Source: Candidatus Manganitrophus noduliformans (GTDB lineage Bacteria; Nitrospirota; Nitrospiria; SBBL01; Manganitrophaceae). Taken from it: a stretch of DNA of 64,000 nucleotides. How positions within the stretch are numbered: the first letter of the stretch is position 1; each line of letters begins with the position of its first letter. The notes beneath the pieces were generated by a model, which was not told where the DNA came from, made no database searches, and saw only the letters and a program-made list of their open reading frames with translations. The stretch lies in contig NZ_VTOW01000001.1 in assembly GCF_012184425.1 (NCBI RefSeq), forward strand, positions 1,860,001 through 1,924,000, read 5' to 3'. Shown piece by piece: positions 42,107 to 49,687 of this stretch. The position numbers and the translations under genes were made by a program.

Positions 42107-42135
42107 TTGTCTGATGAAGGATTTTCGTTTATCAT
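42107..42135 (+). promoter_or_regulatory. sigma-70-type promoter of the Spy-like gene
   Basis: TTGTCT (42107-42112) and TATCAT (42130-42135) are separated by 17 bp; the -10 matches five of six positions. The start near 42142 gives a 40-nt leader to the ATG at 42182. Confidence 0.5.
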
Positions 42136-42181
42136 AGACACTTGTGATGACCAGTCGAAAAATTATCTGAGGAGGGATATG

Positions 42182-42868
42182 ATGAATAAACGGAATCTGT
42201 TCCGGCAAGTCGGAATCGGGATGCTGGTGGTCTCTCTGACCGCGGCGACGGTGATGGCGCAAGGATCGCCCGGCCAAAGCCCGCATCGCGGCGGGGAGGG
42301 GGGGCGGATGGAGCGGCCGAAGGGCCATCCACCGTCTTCCGGGATGCGCGGCGGAAGTTTCTTTTCAGCGGAGGGACTAAAGGAAGGACTCAACCTGACC
42401 GACGAGCAGGCGAAAAAGCTTCACGATCTTTTTATCGATTACCGCAAGGGGGCGATCCAAAAGCGGGCCAATCTCCAGGTGGCCGAGATTGAGCTGGAGG
42501 AGCTGATCGCCGATCCGAAGCTGGATCTATCCAAGATCGAGAAAAAGGCGAAGGAGAAAGAGGGGCTGGAAACCGATATGCTGATGTTCCGGGTCCGCTC
42601 CATGGCCAAGGCGAAAGAGTTCCTCTCCGACGCCCAATACGACAAGTTTAGATCGATGATCGAGCGCCGGATGTCGATGGGCGGCGGGGGGATGCATTCA
42701 ATGATGGGCGGAATGTCTCACGGAAAAATGGGTAAAGGAAAAGGGATGAAGGGCTCCCCCCACGGTTCGATGGGGGGTGGTAAAGGCTCGCCGCACGGCT
42801 CCATGGGGATGGGATCCCCGCACGGATCGATGGGAATGTCGGATTCGTACGAAGACGACGATGAATAA
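42182..42868 (+). CDS. Spy/CpxP/ZraP-like periplasmic protein with His/Met repeat tail
   Basis: A 228-residue exported protein: signal peptide ending VMAQG, then a basic Gly/Pro/His segment. The helical core contains LNLTDEQAKKLHDLFIDYRK, matching the LTxxQ motif of Spy-type chaperones. The C-terminal 60 residues are low complexity, with the unit GSPHGSMG repeated three to four times and many Met-Gly pairs, which suggests metal binding. GGAGG six bases upstream favours 42182 over the ATG at 42179. It is convergent with a YHS-domain gene. A role in envelope or metal stress is likely. Confidence 0.85.
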   Translation: MNKRNLFRQVGIGMLVVSLTAATVMAQGSPGQSPHRGGEGGRMERPKGHPPSSGMRGGSFFSAEGLKEGLNLTDEQAKKLHDLFIDYRKGAIQKRANLQVAEIELEELIADPKLDLSKIEKKAKEKEGLETDMLMFRVRSMAKAKEFLSDAQYDKFRSMIERRMSMGGGGMHSMMGGMSHGKMGKGKGMKGSPHGSMGGGKGSPHGSMGMGSPHGSMGMSDSYEDDDE

Positions 42869-42884
42869 ATAGATTCGTATTCGA

Positions 42885-42916
42885 CTTGACCGGAGATCGT
42901 GCGATCTCCGGTCAAG
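42885..42916. terminator. bidirectional terminator hairpin
   Basis: CTTGACCGGAGATC (42885-42898) pairs perfectly with GATCTCCGGTCAAG (42903-42916) around GTGC, between convergent genes ending at 42868 and 42931. A short pyrimidine run (ccttttcttt) follows on the plus strand. Confidence 0.75.
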
Positions 42917-42930
42917 CAGAGACCTTTTCT

Positions 42931-43086
42931 TTATCCCGCCTTCCGGGCGTACTGTTCGGGAGACTTTTGAAACTTCTGAAAACATCCCTCCGAGCAAAAG
43001 CAGTAGTGCTTTCCTTCAAAATCGGTGCAGATGTTCTCGTTCGTCACTTTCATCCCGCAGACCGGATCGGTCATCGACTTTTCCAT
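42931..43086 (-). CDS. small YHS-domain protein
   Basis: A 51-residue protein. It begins MEKSMTDPVCGMKVTNENIC and ends KFQKSPEQYARKAG, with the YHS-domain cysteines in PVCGM and in YCFCSEGCFQKF. The ATG at 43086 follows GAGGAG by about seven bases. YHS/TRASH-like domains bind metals and often accompany copper or heavy-metal handling proteins. Placed opposite a Spy-like protein with His/Met repeats, it supports a metal-stress module. It is too short for default gene callers in some pipelines. Confidence 0.85.
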   Translation of the reverse strand: MEKSMTDPVCGMKVTNENICTDFEGKHYCFCSEGCFQKFQKSPEQYARKAG

Positions 43087-43166
43087 ATCACGCTCTCCTC
43101 GCTTTAGACTAATCGCTCACCATTCCAGTGTAGCGTTTCAGAAAACCGCGGTTCAAGAGGGTGGTT

Positions 43167-44270
43167 TTAACAGGGCAGCGCTGAGGTTGGGGTTTGCGTC
43201 CGGCGAACGGGTTGGACCAAAGGAAGGGATGCGGCGCCGACTTCACTGTTGAGCTGGCCGCAGGCGGCAAGGATATCTCTCCCTTTGCTCTTCCGGACGG
43301 TGGCCGTGAGGCCGGCGTGGTGCAGGATGTCCTGGAAGCGCAAAACATCCTGATCGGCCGGGCGGCGATACGGTGAACCGAGAAATTCATTAAAAGGAAT
43401 CAGGTTGATCTTGCATCGGATCCCATGGCTCAGACGAACCAATCGCGCGGCATCTTCCGGCGTGTCGTTCACCCCGGCCAGAAGGACATATTCGAAAGTG
43501 ATCCTCCGGCGAGACGGAAGGGGGAAGGCTTTGCAGACCTTCAGAAGTTCTTCGATCGGGTAGAGCCGGTTGACCTTCGGCATGATTTGGTCTCGAACCT
43601 CATTCGTGGTGGCGTTTAAGGAAATTGAGAGGTTGACCGGCACCTCTTCCCAGAGCTTTAATATCTGTGGGACCATCCCCGCCGTCGAGACGGTGACCCG
43701 TCGCGGCGAGAAACCGAGCCCGATCGGCGAGATCATCCGCTTGAGCGCCTCGACCACCTGGGTGAGATTGGCCAGCGGTTCGCCCATTCCCATCATCACG
43801 ATATTGGTGATTCGGCTCTCTTCAGGCAGGGTCCGTTGAACGGTGAGGATCTGGCCGACGATTTCATCGGCCTTCAGGTTGCGCTTCAGTTTTTCCCGCG
43901 CCGTGAGGCAGAAGCCGCAGTCGAGGGTGCAGCCGGCCTGTGAGGAGATGCAGAGGGTGAGGCGGTTGTCGTCCGGAATGAGAACCGATTCGATCCGGTT
44001 TCCATCCTCCAACCCTAAGAGAAACTTCTCGGTTCCATCGATTGACTTCCGGCGGGTGACAATCTCGAGGTGGCGCAGAGACGCCTTTTCGGCCAAAAGG
44101 GCGCGGTCGGCCTTGGAGAGATCGGTCATCTCTTCAAAATCGGCGGCCCGCCGCTGATAAAGCCAGGAGAGGAGCTGCTTGGCGCGGTATTTTTTCCAGC
44201 CGAGGTCAAGGAGCCACGCTTCCAGCTCCTCAAAGGAGAAGGCGAGGATGTTCTTTTTGCTCTCTGTCAT
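43167..44270 (-). CDS. rlmN: 23S rRNA/tRNA adenine C2-methyltransferase RlmN
   Basis: A 367-residue radical-SAM methyltransferase. The cluster motif is Cys114, Cys118 and Cys121 (AGCTLDCGFC). The catalytic C-terminal Cys is 337 (RDILAACGQL). Other family marks are GMGEPLANL and STAGMVPQI. It methylates A2503 of 23S rRNA and A37 of some tRNAs. The final 20 or so residues extend beyond the usual end and are basic and proline-rich. It stands alone, divergent from the lipoprotein gene at 44463. Confidence 0.96.
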   Translation of the reverse strand: MTESKKNILAFSFEELEAWLLDLGWKKYRAKQLLSWLYQRRAADFEEMTDLSKADRALLAEKASLRHLEIVTRRKSIDGTEKFLLGLEDGNRIESVLIPDDNRLTLCISSQAGCTLDCGFCLTAREKLKRNLKADEIVGQILTVQRTLPEESRITNIVMMGMGEPLANLTQVVEALKRMISPIGLGFSPRRVTVSTAGMVPQILKLWEEVPVNLSISLNATTNEVRDQIMPKVNRLYPIEELLKVCKAFPLPSRRRITFEYVLLAGVNDTPEDAARLVRLSHGIRCKINLIPFNEFLGSPYRRPADQDVLRFQDILHHAGLTATVRKSKGRDILAACGQLNSEVGAASLPLVQPVRRTQTPTSALPC

Positions 44271-44462
44271 GTTGCCTACCCTATCATAGAGATCCCCTCT
44301 TCTGCAATGAGAGAGAGTGTAACGCGGGGACGAACAGGGTCCCCGTTCCGGGGTGTTCAGGCATCGAACAGGGATGTCACAGAAGGTAAAAAAAGCTTGA
44401 CATTAAAAAGAAGGTAATCCACTCTAGAGGGCACTAACTTTATGTAAAGAGATTCTCCGATC

Positions 44463-46079
44463 GTGGAACGCCGTCTTTTCATCTTTAGACCCGGACAAAC
44501 CCTTTTCATCCTCCCCCTTCTTGTTGCCCTCTTGTTTGGGTGCGGCGGCGGAGGGGGTGGGGGTGGCTCCGGTGGGACCAATCCTCCTCCGAATAATCCT
44601 CCGCCCGGCGGAGGAAATCCAGCAGATCCAAACACAGACCCGCCGTCGGTCGTTTCTGCGGCACCCCAAGGGAATTCCGTTTCAGTCAGCGCCTTCATTG
44701 AGATCACCTTCGACAAATCAATGGACGTCGCTACTTTTCAGGGGGGCCTGGAAGGTTTGGGAAACATCGGGTATGCGGCGGTCTGCGTCGATGCGGACTG
44801 CAAGATAATTCGCTTGAGCCGTACAACCAATTTGGAATATGATTTTTCTTATACACTGACACTCTTAGCTCAGGTGAGAGACCAGGAGGGGAATCTCCTC
44901 TCTTCTCCTTACGTGTGGTCGTTTGAAACCGAAGTCTTTGTGCCGGACCTTTCATTTGCCAGAACCACCATTGATGGTTTCGATGGGAAGAATTCCGGTG
45001 AATGCACCGCCATTGCCGTTGACAGCAGCGGGACGGTCCATATCGTTTACTACTCTGAAGAAGATGGTTCTCCAAAACATGCTTTCTGTTCTCCTAACAG
45101 TGAGGATTGCACTATCTCAGGAAACTGGACAGTCCAATTTATAGAAGCTCCGCTAGCCAATGAAAAACGTGGCCGCGACATCAACTTGGCCATTGATATG
45201 ATTACCGACACCCTCCATGTCAGTTACAGAGACGTGGACCCACCAAAACCAGGGACATTAGGTGACGATAAAGGGGTTTTAAAGTACACCAAAGGAGAAA
45301 AAAATGGAGAAGACTGGGACTGGTCGCCGGTTCCCGTTATTGTCGACGACACCGAAAATGGAGTGACCGATACCTACATCGCTTTCCACGCGGGTTCAGT
45401 CCATATCAGCTATCGGAAGGTCGGCGCCGTTTCAAGTAATGATGTCATCGCGTATGCCACCTGTTCATCTTCTTGTGACTCTCCGGGAGGGTGGGGTATA
45501 CTCGACGGCGAGCCCGGAAATCATGCAGGATCTCCAAACCATATCGTTGTCACGAATTCAGCCGTCCATATCAGCTATTACTTAGATGGAATGATAAAAT
45601 ATGTAACCTGCTCCTTACCTAATGATTGTCTTCAGTTAGCGGACTGGACGCCGATCATCGTTGACGACGGCGAGGCGGGCCAATTTGATGTCGGAACCGA
45701 GAATTCCCTCGCCGTCGATAATAATGGAATGGCTCATCTCACCTATCGAGACAATACGAATGGTCTTCTAAAATATACTCGTTGCCAGGGGAGTTGCGAG
45801 GATCCGATTGCGATAGATGCGGCGGGAGGAAGCAGCCAGATCAAAGTTGTGGGCAATGTCCTTCACGTTAGCTACCGGGACGATGATAACAAAGATCTTA
45901 AGTATGCAGTTTGCCCATCAAATTGTCTCGTCCCGGAGAGTTGGTCGACCTACACGATTGATGCCCCCGGAGAAGTCGGATTGGACACCTACCTTGCAGT
46001 TGACAACGGAACGGTTCACATCAGCTACCGGGCCGCGGGTGATGCTGACGACCTTAGGTATGCGCGAGGCACTCCTTAA
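44463..46079 (+). CDS. repeat-rich surface lipoprotein (Ig-like domain plus HISYR repeats)
   Basis: A 538-residue lipoprotein. The GTG start at 44463 gives a signal peptide, lipobox LFGC and an extreme Gly tether. An Ig-like domain (SVSAFIEITFDKSMDVATF) of the Big_5 type spans about 60-155. The rest carries about seven repeats with the core VHISYRD, at about 45-60 residue spacing (TVHIVYYSEEDG, TLHVSYRDVD, SVHISYRKVG, AVHISYYLDG, MAHLTYRDNTN, VLHVSYRDDDN, TVHISYRAAG), probably blades of a beta-propeller. Paired cysteines (CSSSCDS, CQGSCED, CPSNC) recur between repeats. The function is unknown; an adhesin or surface-binding role is plausible. Confidence 0.82.
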   Translation: MERRLFIFRPGQTLFILPLLVALLFGCGGGGGGGGSGGTNPPPNNPPPGGGNPADPNTDPPSVVSAAPQGNSVSVSAFIEITFDKSMDVATFQGGLEGLGNIGYAAVCVDADCKIIRLSRTTNLEYDFSYTLTLLAQVRDQEGNLLSSPYVWSFETEVFVPDLSFARTTIDGFDGKNSGECTAIAVDSSGTVHIVYYSEEDGSPKHAFCSPNSEDCTISGNWTVQFIEAPLANEKRGRDINLAIDMITDTLHVSYRDVDPPKPGTLGDDKGVLKYTKGEKNGEDWDWSPVPVIVDDTENGVTDTYIAFHAGSVHISYRKVGAVSSNDVIAYATCSSSCDSPGGWGILDGEPGNHAGSPNHIVVTNSAVHISYYLDGMIKYVTCSLPNDCLQLADWTPIIVDDGEAGQFDVGTENSLAVDNNGMAHLTYRDNTNGLLKYTRCQGSCEDPIAIDAAGGSSQIKVVGNVLHVSYRDDDNKDLKYAVCPSNCLVPESWSTYTIDAPGEVGLDTYLAVDNGTVHISYRAAGDADDLRYARGTP

Positions 46080-46165
46080 GGTTTCTAGAAAATAGCGGTT
46101 TGATCGGGTAGGTAATAGTCTCGTTTTATACTTAATGAAATTTAAATTCTTATTTGAAATTTTTG

Positions 46166-46194
46166 TTGACAGGTTAGTTTTTTTTATGTAGAGT
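46166..46194 (+). promoter_or_regulatory. sigma-70-type promoter upstream of the secreted-protein genes
   Basis: A perfect TTGACA (46166-46171) and TAGAGT (46189-46194) are spaced 17 bp, in an AT-rich gap (46080-46285). The start near 46201 gives an 85-nt leader. Confidence 0.55.
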
Positions 46195-46285
46195 GAAGTC
46201 TCCGTAAATAGCAGTATAAGATATACAGTCTCGGTTTTATTCAAAAAGGCAGTTGCTTCACCATTTTGGAGCGGGAGTATTCGTT

Positions 46286-47419
46286 ATGAAGATACTTGGA
46301 TGCTCGAAGTCTTTACTGCCATCCTCGAAAAGCATACGCTACATTCTTCCCACCTTAAGTTTTACGGCTCTTCTCATTGTTTGTTCCTCGCCGGTTTGGG
46401 CTCAATTCGGCGGCGGCGGTGGCGGCGGCGACAGCGGGTCGCAGCCCCCTCAACCCGGTCCTCTTCCACAGGCGACCGTGACGCCGCTTCCTTCCGATGC
46501 CCCGGCCCCCTGGGGAACCGATCCGGCGACCATTCCCGGAGCGACCATCTCCGACACGATTACAGGAAATGGGTTCCTGCAGGAGACGGTTTCGCTTCAG
46601 AATGGGAACAGCTTCTTTTTTCAAAACATCACGACGACCGATTTCTCCGTCGCTTCGTATGTCAAGAGAACGGAAGGGGCGAACAACGACCCGACCGGAA
46701 ATATCATCTTCAATCAAGTCCTGAAAGATCCCGCCTGGGGACTGACCGACCATAGCTTCATCAACGGCTTCAAACAGCCGATTCAGCTCCATTTCGATAT
46801 CGTCGAGTCGAAGGTCGCGGCATTGTCCGGCGGCTTCAACCAGATGGACATGTTTTTCAGACAGCAGCCTTTTCTCGATACCGCCACGGGAAGGGTCCGG
46901 GTCCGTCAGGATATCGGGGTCTGGATTACCGGTTTCAACGGGGTCCACGGCGATGACGTTACCGAGAGCGAGAATTTTACCCTCGGCGCCGGAGATCTTT
47001 CTCATGTCATTGCCAGGTCGATCGGGAGCGGGGGCGACGACGATGGCGGGTTTGGCGGCCGCGACGGCGATGGCGGGCCGATCGATTTCTGGAACGATCT
47101 CACGGTCGTTAAAGTCGTCGATCCGGTCACCAACCAAATCGTCAGCTTCAGCCGATGCAACGATTTCGGCGATCCGACCGGGCGGTTGGAGGGTGAGTTT
47201 CGGGATGACGCGGGACGACGCGGGGGATGTAATGCAACCCGTTCAAGCGGTTCGGGCCGACCTCCGATTCCGAACCACGATTCCGACAGCTTCCAGTTGA
47301 CCCCGATCTGGTGGGATCGCTGGGGCGGCCCCGGCTCCGGGGAGCTGAACAGCGGTATCAATACCACCTTCCCGGACGGTTCGGGAAGCAACGGCGGCGA
47401 TGGTGACGGTCGGAGATAG
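46286..47419 (+). CDS. secreted protein of unknown function (Q-motif family, member 1)
   Basis: A 377-residue exported protein with a long signal peptide ending VWAQ, then a Gly-rich run. The body shows repeated short strands with a hydrophobic-x-Gln motif (GFLQETVSLQ, SFFFQNITTTD, IIFNQVLKD, MFFRQQPFL, RVRQDIGVW), also present in the two following proteins. A Gly/Asp-rich loop (GSGGDDDGGFGGRDGDGG) lies near residue 255. No family is recognised. It is followed by a 149-bp gap and a related gene. GGGAG precedes the ATG at 46286 by eight bases. Surface fibre or matrix protein is a guess from composition. Confidence 0.75.
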   Translation: MKILGCSKSLLPSSKSIRYILPTLSFTALLIVCSSPVWAQFGGGGGGGDSGSQPPQPGPLPQATVTPLPSDAPAPWGTDPATIPGATISDTITGNGFLQETVSLQNGNSFFFQNITTTDFSVASYVKRTEGANNDPTGNIIFNQVLKDPAWGLTDHSFINGFKQPIQLHFDIVESKVAALSGGFNQMDMFFRQQPFLDTATGRVRVRQDIGVWITGFNGVHGDDVTESENFTLGAGDLSHVIARSIGSGGDDDGGFGGRDGDGGPIDFWNDLTVVKVVDPVTNQIVSFSRCNDFGDPTGRLEGEFRDDAGRRGGCNATRSSGSGRPPIPNHDSDSFQLTPIWWDRWGGPGSGELNSGINTTFPDGSGSNGGDGDGRR

Positions 47420-47568
47420 TTTAGTACGTCGGTAAGGTAAGCAAAGGGAAGAGAAACAGGAAACAAAAAGAAAGGTAAGTAGGCCATTCGCCGGATTGCC
47501 GGTTTCATAAATATCCGGTTATCGATCAATCTTCAAGAATATTAATAAAGATACAGGGGGGAACATTG

Positions 47569-48321
47569 ATGAGAAATGGCAAAATTAAGACATGGTCGAT
47601 CATGATGTCGGCGCTCGGGATCGTCTCGATCGCGAGCGGCGTCGCCCTGGCGCAGGTGGGAAATCCCACCTTTACCGATAACCCGTCGCCCTTCCCGTAC
47701 GTTCATACCGGAGTCGGCGGGTCGGGAACCCAACTGACGGGGGGACAGCTGATTACCTTCCAAGGAACCATGGGGAGCGGCAACTTTTTCCAACAGGAAT
47801 TCGTGAATATCGATCCGGACGGACCCGGAGGGGCCGGGCCCGAAGCGGCGATCCACACGATGTTGGAAGGGGCCAGCACCGGAAAAGCTTTTGTTCAGGA
47901 GTCGTTCGTTCTACTGAGCGGTCAGAGACCTCCGACGATCCAGAACAACACCCCGTCCCCGATTGTTCCTCCGCCGGGCCATACCCAGATCTCTTTCAGG
48001 CAGTCGGTCAAGGACAACGGGTTTTCCACCACGGCCAGCCTCGATCCCGGACAAGATATTCACATCCACCAGCAGAATGCATCGCCCGATCCGGTCAACG
48101 GCCAATCGGGAGGGCTCACCTTTAGCAACGTCGACATCCTTCCGAACAGAACCGGACCAAACGGACCACAAGAGGGCTCCGATCCGTCCTGCGGTACGAC
48201 CGCAACTTTCTGCACCACGATCGATCAGCAGGTCAGGGTTACGGAAGGGGCCACGGTGATCTTCACCCAGGATATGGATTTTACCACCGGGGGATTGCCG
48301 ACGATCGTTCAAGGTCCATAA
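47569..48321 (+). CDS. secreted protein of unknown function (Q-motif family, member 2)
   Basis: A 250-residue exported protein with signal peptide (IVSIASGVALAQ). It repeats the same hydrophobic-x-Gln pattern: NFFQQEFVNI, KAFVQESFVLL, QISFRQSVKDNG, IHIHQQN and TVIFTQDMDF. It shares GSGNFFQQE-like text with GDNFFFQEA in the next protein. The sequence has little charge bias and many Asn, Gln, Thr and Pro, as in surface matrix proteins. The ATG at 47569 follows GGGGGGAAC. Function unknown; the next gene is 53 bp away. Confidence 0.78.
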   Translation: MRNGKIKTWSIMMSALGIVSIASGVALAQVGNPTFTDNPSPFPYVHTGVGGSGTQLTGGQLITFQGTMGSGNFFQQEFVNIDPDGPGGAGPEAAIHTMLEGASTGKAFVQESFVLLSGQRPPTIQNNTPSPIVPPPGHTQISFRQSVKDNGFSTTASLDPGQDIHIHQQNASPDPVNGQSGGLTFSNVDILPNRTGPNGPQEGSDPSCGTTATFCTTIDQQVRVTEGATVIFTQDMDFTTGGLPTIVQGP

Positions 48322-48374
48322 AAGCGTCTCAAGGTGGATTGAATTTTAATTTAATTTAGGGAGGCACGAGATAA

Positions 48375-49034
48375 ATGAGATCAATTTACAAAAAAACGAC
48401 TCTGGCCATGGCAGGAGTCCTTCTCTCTGCCGGATTTGCAATGGCTCAGACAACGACCGTGAATTTCGCCAGCCCGACCTGTAACACGGCGGCCACCTGC
48501 GGATTGGCGGGAGGCACCAACCGGTTGACTGAGGTCAGCGGCGACAATTTCTTCTTCCAAGAGGCGATTGTCATCAACGGGCGGCAGATGAATCACATGA
48601 TCGTTCGGAGCAAGCCCGATCCAGCCGACGGTTCGGTCTTCATTCAGGAGACCTTCACCCCGGGAGGAGCGATTCAGGGGGCCACGAATACCAGCTCGAT
48701 CGATCAGCTTACTTTCAAGCAGACGATGAATGCAACCGGAGGCACGGTGAGCGTGCTGGCCCGGATGGACAATCTGAACATCATTAACAAGGGGACCGGC
48801 ACCGGCCAAGAAAACATGGTCGGCACCGAGATGAACATTACTCAGAGCATCACCGACACGGCGCAGGGGCTTAACGTGAACACGGTGACGATCACGCCGA
48901 ACATCAGCACGCCGGCGTTGGGTGATTTCAATACCTCGATCAACCAGGCCGTCAGCGATCCGACGACCCCCGGTTTCTCATCGACGATGACATTCCAAAC
49001 CGGGTCACCGGCCAACGTCGATCAGAACTTTTAG
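48375..49034 (+). CDS. secreted protein of unknown function (Q-motif family, member 3)
   Basis: A 219-residue exported protein (signal peptide LAMAGVLLSAGFAMAQ). At least six strands of hydrophobic-x-Gln type recur at about 25-30 residue intervals: FFFQEAIVI, VFIQETFTP, LTFKQTMNA, MNITQSITD, TSINQAVSD, MTFQTGSP. This resembles, in spacing and Gln/Asn placement, the ladders of curlin-like amyloids, although the curlin consensus itself is absent. GGGAGG precedes the start. A strong hairpin follows the stop, so the three-gene group appears to end here. Confidence 0.8.
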   Translation: MRSIYKKTTLAMAGVLLSAGFAMAQTTTVNFASPTCNTAATCGLAGGTNRLTEVSGDNFFFQEAIVINGRQMNHMIVRSKPDPADGSVFIQETFTPGGAIQGATNTSSIDQLTFKQTMNATGGTVSVLARMDNLNIINKGTGTGQENMVGTEMNITQSITDTAQGLNVNTVTITPNISTPALGDFNTSINQAVSDPTTPGFSSTMTFQTGSPANVDQNF

Positions 49035-49064
49035 TTAAGGAATTTAAGAAGTCGACGGAAACGG

Positions 49065-49092
49065 GGAGGGAGGCGGCCCGCCGCCTCCCTCC
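49065..49092. terminator. GC hairpin ending the secreted-protein group
   Basis: GGAGGGAGGCGG (49065-49076) pairs with CCGCCTCCCTCC (49081-49092) around CCCG, 31 bp after the stop at 49034. The downstream bases (tcacttta) are only mildly T-rich. Confidence 0.6.
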
Positions 49093-49687
49093 TCACTTTA
49101 CCTCGCGTATCGTTCCTCCGTACTCCTCTTTTCCATCCTGCTCTTTTCTTCCGCACCGAAAACCGGATATGCATGAATGGATCACGCGAATGATGAGTGT
49201 CTCACCCGAGAGGGGATGAGGCGCTGTCGCTATCTGTATGCCGCGTGTAAAGAGAGATCGAAGCCACAGAAGGGACGGAATTCTTGCTCGGCGCGGAGAT
49301 CGTTCCCGATGATCATCGCCGATTTTCCCGTCGGCGGGGGGTGCAAAAAAGAGTTGCCATACAACAATTTTATGATATTCTCAATTTGTTGGTTAGGTGT
49401 TTCACCGCAGAAGGATCCGGAGATGGTTCTTCTATTAAGAACGATGCTACTCGAACACGCGGCCGATCAGGTGGCTCACTTTGCTTGCGATCTGAAGGTG
49501 CGCGCTTTAGGTTTAATTCGTACCGGCATATTTCCCGCAGCGAGCTGCGGGAAGCTTCAATCACGAAGCCCCCTTATGGGTCTGGCAATAGGCTTACTCC
49601 GGCAACACGAACATCATCTTTCGTGTCGGCCGATGTAGATAGGATATATGGAGCATTCTTCAAAGAGTGGGGAGAGGATAAGTTCAA
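49093..49687. other. long gap without a convincing gene
   Basis: Open frames here lack ribosome binding sites, signal peptides and protein-like composition. A small GCAGC/GCTGC hairpin lies near 49537. A GG-N10-GC pair at 49524-49538 has a poor -12 element. The 3' end carries the ribosome binding site of the gene at 49688. Otherwise I see nothing specific; a leader RNA cannot be excluded. Confidence 0.5.

Noticed and set aside
44397-44425. TTGACA at 44397-44402 as promoter of the lipoprotein gene at 44463
   Set aside because: The -35 is perfect, but no acceptable -10 box exists at 16-18 bp spacing; the nearest TAGAG sequence is 21-22 bp away.
47420-47568. Cyclic-di-GMP riboswitch in the gap before the second secreted protein
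   Set aside because: A GCAAAG string is present, but the conserved GEMM core and its paired stems cannot be formed.
49524-49538. GG-N10-GC pair before the DUF1302-like gene as a sigma-54 promoter
   Set aside because: The -24 looks acceptable (GGCAT) but the -12 is CCGC instead of TTGC, and no enhancer-like palindrome is nearby.
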